From an uncultured Acidimicrobiaceae bacterium (lineage in GTDB: Bacteria; Actinomycetota; Acidimicrobiia; Acidimicrobiales; RAAP-2): DNA of 40,968 nucleotides. A model generated the notes under the pieces. It worked only from the letters and a program-made list of their open reading frames with translations. It did no database searches and was not told the DNA's origin. The DNA lies in assembly GCA_903873395.1 (NCBI GenBank), contig CAIQOJ010000033.1, positions 1 through 40,968 on the forward strand. Direction: 5' to 3'. The stretch's first letter is position 1, and the number at the start of each line of letters is the position of its first letter. The position numbers and the translations under genes were made by a program. Of this stretch, positions 35,256 through 40,968 are shown piece after piece.

Positions 35256-36831
35256 GAGCAGCGGCTATCTCACCCTCGGCACCTGCGCTTGCAGGCCCTT
35301 CGCTGGGACCATGGCTGATCACAAAGTCTTTCTGGCGAACCAAGAAGAAGGCACCGATAGCTCCCGTCAGGGCGACAACAGAAGCAATGCCCATCAGGTG
35401 GTTAAACGTGGAGGCAAATCCTGCTCGATACGCGTCGACCAGTGCAGCGCGAGCTGCCGGCAACGGGATGTGGGCGGCCGCCTGACGCACTCCTCCGCCC
35501 GTGATGGCCTGGTGCAGGTGGGACCCGCCGCGGGCGACCACCACCCGTCCGGCGGGTGTTGTTTCGAGTACGGCGATCGTGCGGGAGAGGATCTGGCTGG
35601 TGAAGATCGCCCCGAGTCCGGCAATGCCGGTGGCGATCCCTACCTGACGAAAGGTCGAAGCCGCACCACTTGACATCCCGCTCTGCTGGGGAGGCACCAC
35701 CGAGACGGCCCCCGAGGCCAGCGTGGGATTGGTGATGCCGATACCCACCCCGGCGACGAGGAATCCGGGCAAGAGGACCAGCCACGATGAGTCGGCCTGC
35801 ACATGGGTCATCAGGAAGCAGCCGATGGCCACCAGCAGGAGTCCGAGACCCATGAGGAAGCGTGACTGCACGCGCACGGTGAGTTTGCCGGCCACGGGCG
35901 CCACCACGAACGCCAGCATGGTGAGCGGAAGGAACCGCAGGCCCGCTTGGAAGGGGGAGAGGCCGAGCACGACCTGGAGGTACAGGGTCAGGTAGAGGAA
36001 CATGGCGAAGATCGAGGCCGACAGCGTGAACGAGCCGAGGGCCACGCCGATCATGGCTGGACGCTTGAAGAGGTGGAGGTCGAGCATGGGGTCCCTGCCC
36101 TTCCACTCGGCGAGGAGGAAGAGGCCCATCAGGACAGCCGATGCGATGAACATCCCCACGATGGTCGCCGATCCCCAGCCCTTGTCGTTGCCCTGCACGA
36201 GAGCGAAGACGAGCAGGAAGAGCGAACCGGTGAAGGTGACGAAGCCGGCCCAGTCGATCTTGCGGGAGATATGGATGGGAGCACTGTCCACCTTGGCGAG
36301 GGTGATGACGACGGCCGCTGCTCCGATGGGGATGTTGACGAAGAAGATCCATCGCCAGCCGATGCCGCTGGTGATGGCTCCACCAACAAGTGGTCCGATA
36401 GCAACAGCCCCGCCGACCACTGCGCCGTAGACGCCGATGGCCGTTCCCCGCTCCTTGCCAGAGAAGGCCTGGGCGATGAGGGCGAGCGAGGTGGCGAACA
36501 TGATGGCCCCGCCGATGCCCTGGAGGCCACGAGCCAGGTTCAAGATCAGAGGCGTGCCGGCCAGTCCACAGAGCAGCGATGCAACAGAGAAAAGTACGAG
36601 GCCGATGGCGAACGTGCCCCGGCGGCCGTACATGTCACCCAGAACCCCGGCGGTGAGGAGGAACGACGCCAGGGTGAGCGCGTAGGCATCGACCACCCAC
36701 TGCAGATCAGCAAAGCTCGAGTGAAGGGCCAACTGGATGTCGGGCAGGGCCACGTTCACCACGGTGATGTCCAGCAAAAGCATGAAGGTGCCGCAGCAGA
36801 CGGCGATCAGTGTCCACCATTTGCGATCCAC
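35245..36831 (-). CDS. MFS multidrug exporter, DHA2 (EmrB/QacA-like, 14 helices)
   Basis: 528 residues from GTG 36831, preceded by GAGG at eight bases; the open frame upstream of it is not protein-like. Fourteen helices are expected. Motif A (GVLGDMYGRRG), LDITVVNVALPDI in helix 1 and motif C-type GPLVGGAI in helix 5 mark DHA2 proton-driven drug exporters. A ~50-residue periplasmic loop (about 420-475) precedes the last helix. A TetR gene lies directly upstream on the same strand, and a 14-bp palindrome sits beside the promoter, so drug-responsive repression is likely. The substrate cannot be told. Confidence 0.93.
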   Translation of the reverse strand: MDRKWWTLIAVCCGTFMLLLDITVVNVALPDIQLALHSSFADLQWVVDAYALTLASFLLTAGVLGDMYGRRGTFAIGLVLFSVASLLCGLAGTPLILNLARGLQGIGGAIMFATSLALIAQAFSGKERGTAIGVYGAVVGGAVAIGPLVGGAITSGIGWRWIFFVNIPIGAAAVVITLAKVDSAPIHISRKIDWAGFVTFTGSLFLLVFALVQGNDKGWGSATIVGMFIASAVLMGLFLLAEWKGRDPMLDLHLFKRPAMIGVALGSFTLSASIFAMFLYLTLYLQVVLGLSPFQAGLRFLPLTMLAFVVAPVAGKLTVRVQSRFLMGLGLLLVAIGCFLMTHVQADSSWLVLLPGFLVAGVGIGITNPTLASGAVSVVPPQQSGMSSGAASTFRQVGIATGIAGLGAIFTSQILSRTIAVLETTPAGRVVVARGGSHLHQAITGGGVRQAAAHIPLPAARAALVDAYRAGFASTFNHLMGIASVVALTGAIGAFFLVRQKDFVISHGPSEGPASAGAEGEIAAAHGG

Positions 36832-36894
36832 GGTCGTACCTCGCTTTCGACGGACAGCCCCCACGGTCCGACGGATGGAGGGAGCGATGGCGAC

Positions 36895-36923
36895 ATTACA
36901 GATCACAGCCTCGCCATGGGCAA
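36895..36923 (-). promoter_or_regulatory. Promoter of the MFS gene
   Basis: On the minus strand TTGCCC (36923-36918), a 17-nt spacer, and TGTAAT (36900-36895). Transcription would start near 36888, about 57 bases before the GTG. This is the best -35/-10 pair in the window. Confidence 0.55.
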
Positions 36924-36928
36924 CGACC

Positions 36929-36942
36929 TCGGGCTGTCCCGA
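36929..36942. promoter_or_regulatory. Possible TetR operator
   Basis: Perfect inverted repeat TCGGG-CTGT-CCCGA, six bases upstream of the MFS -35 box and 20 bp from the end of the tetR gene. Short for a TetR site; only its place suggests the role. Confidence 0.25.
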
Positions 36943-36962
36943 CCAGGGTGCACCCCCAGGGG

Positions 36963-37565
36963 TTAGATCTCGGCGTAGACCTCGGCAGGGAGGAGGAGGC
37001 CAATGGCCACAACCAGTTCGTCGTGAACCCTGCTCATCGAGCTCCAGCCGTTCACCCAACCGACGAGAGCGGAGTACCAGACGTGGCCAAGGATGCGGGC
37101 CCGGTCACTGATGTCGGGGGGCTGCGGCTCGCCGATGGCCCGGGTGATGATCCCCTCCATGATGACCGTCACCTGTTGCTGGCATTCGATAGCTGCAGGG
37201 TCAGGCGAGGCCAGGGCGGTGAAGACGGCACCGAGGAGTTGAGGCTGACGGCCCATGGCTCGAAGTGCCCGATCGAGCGCCTCGATAACTCGAGAGGCTG
37301 CCGTGTCTCCCGATGCGGGCGATTGGGCCAGCCGACTGTCGAGTTGCTCGGCCCAAAAAACCAACGTGGCGGCCAAGAGGTGGTCCTTGCTGGTGAAGTA
37401 GCGGTAGACGGTGCCCATGGCCACGTCGGCACCGGTGGCGACGTCGCGCATCTGGACGGCTTCGTAGCCACCGTCCATAGCCAATCGCATAGCCGCATCA
37501 ACCACCCGCTGACGACGGGCCTGCTGGGCGCGCGTGAGCGTCCGGAGCGCCGGTGCGTTCGCCAT
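36963..37565 (-). CDS. TetR-family regulator next to the MFS exporter
   Basis: 200 residues. The N-terminal helix-turn-helix (about 15-65) reads RRQRVVDAAMRLAMDGGYEAVQMRDVATGADVAMGTVYRYFTSKDHLL in pattern, including the YRYF recognition helix, and resembles KstR-type regulators. The C-terminal ligand domain holds about six helices. ATG start coincides with the predicted transcription start, so the mRNA may be leaderless. Same strand as the MFS gene, 131 bp upstream of its start. It likely represses that gene; a lipid or drug ligand is inferred. Confidence 0.92.
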   Translation of the reverse strand: MANAPALRTLTRAQQARRQRVVDAAMRLAMDGGYEAVQMRDVATGADVAMGTVYRYFTSKDHLLAATLVFWAEQLDSRLAQSPASGDTAASRVIEALDRALRAMGRQPQLLGAVFTALASPDPAAIECQQQVTVIMEGIITRAIGEPQPPDISDRARILGHVWYSALVGWVNGWSSMSRVHDELVVAIGLLLPAEVYAEI

Positions 37566-37577
37566 GCTTCCACCCTA
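37565..37577 (-). promoter_or_regulatory. -10 box of a leaderless tetR promoter
   Basis: TAGGGT (37577 to 37572) predicts transcription from the A of the ATG at 37565. Confidence 0.4.
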
Positions 37578-37672
37578 GTCCGAGGCCCTTTCTGGCTGAA
37601 GGAAGGTGTTCTCTGGCAGACCTGGGAGAGGTCGGAGGTCGTCTCCTGGGGTTGAAGCACCTCGTGGCCGTC

Positions 37673-37706
37673 TGTGGTGGTTTCCTGTGGTGGTTTCCTG
37701 TGGTGG
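37673..37706 (+). repeat. 13-bp tandem repeat between divergent tetR genes
   Basis: Two full copies of TGTGGTGGTTTCC and a partial third (TGTGGTGG) in the 233-bp gap between the two divergent TetR genes. No other structure was seen in that gap apart from the two -10 boxes. Confidence 0.85.
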
Positions 37707-37784
37707 CGAGCACGGGCCAGGGAACGACGCGATCCCTGAGGCCATCGATTCGACCTCTTACCGATTCCCGCAGTTGCCGATCCG

Positions 37785-37799
37785 TACAATGGGGAGCCA
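37785..37799 (+). promoter_or_regulatory. -10 box of the second tetR gene
   Basis: TACAAT (37785-37790), nine bases before the ATG at 37799; leader of zero to two bases. No clear -35 box. Confidence 0.45.
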
Positions 37800-38563
37800 T
37801 GGCGGATGCCCCCACGACCGAGATCATCGAAACCACCGACGGCCGGGTGCCGGGGCGAAGGGGACGGGCGACTCGCCAGCGCCTGGTGGAGTGCACGGCG
37901 GAGTTGTTGGTGGCCACACCGTGGCGCTCGATCAAGGTCATCGACATTGCCCGAGAGGCAGGCACGTCACCGGCGACCTTCTATCAATATTTCGAGAACG
38001 TCGAAGCGGTCATCACGGTCTTGGCCGAGGAGCTCGTCGAGGGGGCACGCGTTCCAGCTGCCCTCATCGGTGGCGATTGGTCAGTAGACGCATCCTGGGA
38101 CACTGCGGTGGCCGTTGTCGAGGGCTTCATGGACTACTGGGAGCGCAACCGTGCGGTCCTTCGTGTGGTGGAGCTCACAACGGTCGAAGGCGACCTTCGG
38201 TTCCAGGGTCTGCGGGTACGGGCTCTGAACGCCGTCACGGTGACGCTCGCTCGTGTCATCGCCGAGCAGTCGAGCACCTCGGGTTCACCGGCCGGTGCTG
38301 ACCCCATGGCTGCGGCAGGCACGCTGATCGCCATGCTTGCCCAGGTGGCGGGGCACCGCTACGGATTTGAATTCTGGGGGATCCGGACCGCCTCGTTGGT
38401 AGACAGCCAAGCCCGCCTGTTGCACTGGTCCGTTACCGGTCGGCCCGCTCCCGACGGGGCTGGCGTACCTGGAGCCGAGAGTCCGCCACCACGGACCGGC
38501 CCTGTCGTCGGCGGGGGTGCGGCTGCAGCCCGGTCACCGAAGGCATCACCAGCGCAACGCTGA
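37799..38563 (+). CDS. TetR-family regulator
   Basis: 254 residues from ATG 37799; the longer open frame upstream crosses the tandem repeat and promoter and is not protein-like. The HTH reads RRGRATRQRLVECTAELL then WRSIKVIDIAREAGTSPATFYQYFENVEAVI, with the family's YxYF recognition helix as FYQYF. The ligand domain (about 90-210) resembles those of actinobacterial TetR proteins linked to lipid genes. The last ~40 residues are Pro/Ala/Gly-rich and likely disordered. It is divergent from the other TetR gene and convergent with the cyclase gene; its target is not evident. Confidence 0.92.
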   Translation: MADAPTTEIIETTDGRVPGRRGRATRQRLVECTAELLVATPWRSIKVIDIAREAGTSPATFYQYFENVEAVITVLAEELVEGARVPAALIGGDWSVDASWDTAVAVVEGFMDYWERNRAVLRVVELTTVEGDLRFQGLRVRALNAVTVTLARVIAEQSSTSGSPAGADPMAAAGTLIAMLAQVAGHRYGFEFWGIRTASLVDSQARLLHWSVTGRPAPDGAGVPGAESPPPRTGPVVGGGAAAARSPKASPAQR

Positions 38564-38609
38564 GACGCACAACGCAGAGACCGTTCGGCTGACACGTCGA
38601 AAGTCGGCG

Positions 38610-38639
38610 TGCGGTGACGCGGCGGGTCAGCTCACCGCA
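38610..38639 (+). terminator. Hairpin between tetR and the cyclase gene
   Basis: Eight-bp perfect stem TGCGGTGA/TCACCGCA (38610-38617, 38632-38639) with a 14-base loop, overlapping the stop of the converging minus-strand gene. Confidence 0.4.
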
Positions 38640-39630
38640 GGACGATCGGGTTCACCGGGGCTCCGAGCGCCCCGGTGAAGGGGATCGGCGTGGCGTCAAG
38701 CAGGAAGGAGTAGCGCCCATCGGCGGCACAGGCCTCGGCGAGTACGTCGAGAAACCAGTTCTGCCCTTGGGTCATGCCCATCTCTGTCAGGTGGAGCAGA
38801 TGGACGGGCAAAAAGAGGTCTGCTGACTCGCACGGATAGACCTCGAGCACCATGGTGTCGATGGCGACGGCGGCGACATCCCTCTGGTGGAACCACGAAG
38901 CCGTGCCGACGGTCAGCCCAGGAGTGGGCCAGGTATAGGCCACGAGATCTCGCACGGGGTCGGCTCCGCCAATTCCTGGCCGACCGGGAAGGGCGAGGTG
39001 GGCAGCCTGGCCGGTCCGCACCAACACGACGTCGCCGGGTTCGGGCTCGATGCCGGCCACTGCCACGGCGGCATCGAGGTCTTCGACGGTGATCGGATAC
39101 CCCGGCTCCAAGAGTTCGAGACCCTTGGCCCTGGCCACGTCGAGAAGGATCCCCCGAGAGACAAGGGTGCGAATGTTGTGGATCCCCAGCCGCGACGCCC
39201 CCTGCTCGCTGATGGCCGAGGCTGGCCATCCGTTGTAGAGGACGCCACCTGCTGGTCCAGCGCCATAGGAGCAGTGGGCCAGGCTGTCCCAGTGGGTGGC
39301 GCACTGCATGGCGAAGGTGACGATGTCCTCGGAGAATGCGATCCACTCGGGATCGTCGCTCTGGGGTTCGTTGACCGAGATCATCGTGTGCGCGGGGTTG
39401 ATCCGGCCTTTGATGAATCCCAGTTGAATCCCGTCGGCGGCGGACATGGGAAGGCCGAGAGCAAAGGGGCTGGCATCCACCACGGCGGCGAGCCCTCGAC
39501 GCCTCGCGGCCTCGTCGATGAGATTCAAGGTCCCGATCTGATCATCGGGCCCCCATCGTCCCCAGTTGGTCACCGAAGCGACGGCATCGGCAAAGGAACG
39601 GGGTATTGAGGCTGGAAGTGGGGCAGGCAC
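38632..39630 (-). CDS. Cyclase-family (kynurenine formamidase-like) metal hydrolase
   Basis: 332 residues from GTG 39630. The family core is seen in CATHWDSLAHCSYG, the HxxxD metal-binding type motif (ATHWDSLAH), and downstream GIHNIRTLVSRGILLDVAR and EPGDVVLVRTG. The N-terminus NWGRWGPDDQIGTLNLI marks the long actinobacterial subgroup. The family hydrolyses N-formylkynurenine or related amides; the long subgroup is not well characterised. Upstream open sequence is not convincing as protein and TACAAC seven bases before the GTG fits leaderless initiation. Divergent from the CAP protein gene, with 121 bp between. Confidence 0.88.
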   Translation of the reverse strand: MPAPLPASIPRSFADAVASVTNWGRWGPDDQIGTLNLIDEAARRRGLAAVVDASPFALGLPMSAADGIQLGFIKGRINPAHTMISVNEPQSDDPEWIAFSEDIVTFAMQCATHWDSLAHCSYGAGPAGGVLYNGWPASAISEQGASRLGIHNIRTLVSRGILLDVARAKGLELLEPGYPITVEDLDAAVAVAGIEPEPGDVVLVRTGQAAHLALPGRPGIGGADPVRDLVAYTWPTPGLTVGTASWFHQRDVAAVAIDTMVLEVYPCESADLFLPVHLLHLTEMGMTQGQNWFLDVLAEACAADGRYSFLLDATPIPFTGALGAPVNPIVLR

Positions 39631-39642
39631 GTGCCCGTTGTA
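39630..39642 (-). promoter_or_regulatory. -10 box of the leaderless cyclase gene
   Basis: TACAAC (39642 to 39637), seven bases before the GTG at 39630. The last base departs from TANNNT, so this is the weakest of the set. Confidence 0.3.
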
Positions 39643-39751
39643 GCCGATCAAGGGCTCAGGTAGCGTTGATTTCTGCCGATAGGACCACCGGAGGCCTGAT
39701 TTCCAGGCCGTTACCGGTCCGGGATACCCCAGACCGTCAGGAACCGACATC

Positions 39752-40968
39752 GTGCAACCTGCCCCTTTCCGCAACCGCATGCGCCACGGCGCTACTGACC
39801 GACCACGCTGGTCGGTGCCGCGGGTCGCGGTCCTTCTCGGGCTGGTGGTCGTCAGCAGTTTGACGGGCGCCCCCCTCCGTGCCGCTCCGGTCGGGGCCAT
39901 TACGGCTCCCCTCGACGTGGGCACTGTGCAGTCCCTCTACGCCATGGATCTCGTAGCTCGCATGAATGCTGAACGAGCGGCGAGGGCGGCCTCAGTCCCG
40001 GCGTTGGTGTCCGACGGCGGCCTCGCTGCCGCTGCACAGTCCTGGTCAGCCCACATTGCGGCCACCGGTGTCGTGGCTGATCCAGCCATCCCGGCCTGCA
40101 CCGGCCCCGGTGGTGGCTCGCCTGGCCCGACACAACTCTGCGAGTTGGCAACCAATGCGGGATCCTCTGGTTCGGGGTTCTGGCCCGGGGACGGTTCTGA
40201 CGGGATGGACCAGGCCTACATGGAGTCGTCTGTCCATCGGGTGAACATGCTCGGAGCGCAGTACACGGCAGTCGGAGTTGGGGTGACCTGCGCCCGAGGT
40301 CAGGCGTGGACTGTCGAGCTCTTCGGATTCACCTACGGCGATCTCGGAGCAGCTCGGGCTCGCCAGGCGGCCCAGGGAGCCATTGGTCAGGCACCCGTGG
40401 TGGCCGGCAGGGCGACCGGTGCCCCCGTCTATTGCCCCGGTCAACGAGTTGGTCCGAACGGGCAGACCACGACTACGGGCGGCATCGTGCCCTACCCCTA
40501 TCCGGTCCCACGGGTTGCGGGGACACCTGTCGCACCGCTGCCGTCGCAGGCCGTCAGCATGGCCGCCACTCGGGATGGGTTGGGCTACTGGGTGGTTCGA
40601 ACGAACGGCTCGTTGGCCGCACGTGGTGATGCTGGCGATCTTGGTTCGCTGACCTCGATCACCCTGGCGGCCCCGGTCTGCCAGTTGGCCCCCACTCCCA
40701 CAGGTCGCGGCTATTGGATGGTGGCCGCCGACGGCGGGATCTTCTCCTTCGGCGACGCCGCATTCCACGGATCGACAGGCAGCCTTCGCCTGAACGCGCC
40801 CGTGGTGGGCATGGCCCCCACCCCCTCAGGTCGCGGCTACTGGATGGTGGCCGCCGACGGTGGGATCTTCTCCTTCGGCGACGCCAGTTTCTATGGCAGC
40901 GCAGGAGGCCTTCGCCTGAACGCACCCGTGGTGGGCATGGCCCCCACCCCCTCAGGACGCGGCTACTG
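39752..40968 (+). CDS. Secreted CAP/SCP-domain protein with 42-residue repeats (runs off the window)
   Basis: At least 405 residues; the 3' end is missing. A basic N-terminus and signal peptide (about 24-45) precede a CAP/SCP (PR-1-like) domain (about 60-205): ARMNAERAARA, AQSWSAHIA, and MESSVHRVNMLGAQYTAVGVG with the HRxNML signature. A linker follows, then from about residue 270 repeats of ~42 residues with core GRGYWMVAADGGIFSFGDA: a diverged first unit (LGYWVVRTNGSLAARGDA), two near-identical units and a partial third. CAP proteins act outside the cell, with some binding lipids or peptidoglycan; the repeats look like a surface-exposed propeller or adhesion module. GTG start with AGGAA eight bases before; ATG at 39779 is an alternative. 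Confidence 0.85.
   Translation, partial: MQPAPFRNRMRHGATDRPRWSVPRVAVLLGLVVVSSLTGAPLRAAPVGAITAPLDVGTVQSLYAMDLVARMNAERAARAASVPALVSDGGLAAAAQSWSAHIAATGVVADPAIPACTGPGGGSPGPTQLCELATNAGSSGSGFWPGDGSDGMDQAYMESSVHRVNMLGAQYTAVGVGVTCARGQAWTVELFGFTYGDLGAARARQAAQGAIGQAPVVAGRATGAPVYCPGQRVGPNGQTTTTGGIVPYPYPVPRVAGTPVAPLPSQAVSMAATRDGLGYWVVRTNGSLAARGDAGDLGSLTSITLAAPVCQLAPTPTGRGYWMVAADGGIFSFGDAAFHGSTGSLRLNAPVVGMAPTPSGRGYWMVAADGGIFSFGDASFYGSAGGLRLNAPVVGMAPTPSGRGY
40688..40968 (+). repeat. 126-bp tandem repeat in the CAP protein gene
   Basis: Units begin at 40688, 40814 and 40940 (period 126 bp, 42 codons); the last is cut by the window end. The second unit is nearly identical at DNA level to the visible start of the third, which suggests recent duplication or gene conversion. 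Confidence 0.93.

Noticed and set aside
40688..40968. Mobile or satellite repeat
   Set aside because: The 126-bp period keeps the reading frame and encodes a known-type protein repeat.

Overview
The window looks like chromosomal DNA of a high-GC actinobacterium, most likely class Acidimicrobiia. The pointers are the actinobacterial complex III/IV gene sets (ctaE-qcrC-qcrA-qcrB and ctaC-ctaD-ctaF), an hemE-hemH-hemY haem cluster, a HelD-type RNA polymerase helicase, many GTG starts, several apparently leaderless genes, and a secreted CAP-domain protein carrying the GRGYWMVAADGGIFSFGDA repeats that I associate with Acidimicrobiia. No rRNA, tRNA, CRISPR array, insertion sequence or phage gene was seen.

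Layout. 1-3.6 kb: a channel-like membrane protein with a coupled 32-residue microprotein (minus strand), then two plus-strand membrane proteins (a PLDc_N/SHOCT-type protein and a coiled-coil four-helix protein). 3.6-4.0 kb: a convergent gap with a tiny RTX-like frame and a 12-bp tandem repeat. 4.0-9.9 kb: a large MprF-like protein with a degenerate N-terminal phosphoesterase domain (minus), divergent from an acetyl-CoA synthetase and an overlapping HAD phosphatase (plus). 9.9-15.4 kb: minus-strand operon hemE-hemH-hemY-lnt in which every junction is a 4-nt GTGA overlap. 15.5-17.9 kb: a HelD-like ATPase with an expanded octapeptide repeat.

18.0-28.4 kb is the respiratory region. The plus-strand ctaE-qcrC-qcrA-qcrB operon faces the minus-strand ctaC-ctaD-ctaF operon. 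Between them lie four plus-strand genes: a BesD/ArpA-like Fe(II)/2-oxoglutarate oxygenase, a formaldehyde-activating-enzyme (Fae) homologue that overlaps it, a short-chain dehydrogenase, and a rifampin ADP-ribosyltransferase (Arr).

28.4-34.6 kb is a run of minus-strand genes: nitronate monooxygenase, thiolase-like protein, crotonase, CopD-like membrane protein, TatA, a small membrane protein and an alkyl-sulfatase-like metallo-beta-lactamase hydrolase. This is lipid or xenobiotic catabolism mixed with envelope functions. 35.0-38.6 kb holds a DUF5522-type cysteine protein, a DHA2-family MFS exporter and two divergent TetR regulators. 38.6-39.6 kb is a cyclase-family hydrolase. The window ends inside the secreted CAP/repeat protein.

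How the genes fit together: the haem genes supply cofactor for the bc1 and aa3 complexes nearby; Lnt would acylate lipoproteins, and CtaC itself carries a lipobox. Findings I rate highest are the overlapping oxygenase-Fae pair, the degenerate phosphoesterase-MprF fusion, the HelD repeat expansion, the Cys-to-Ser change at the Lnt catalytic position, and a consistent leaderless-promoter pattern. All functions are read from sequence by eye; no database search was run.
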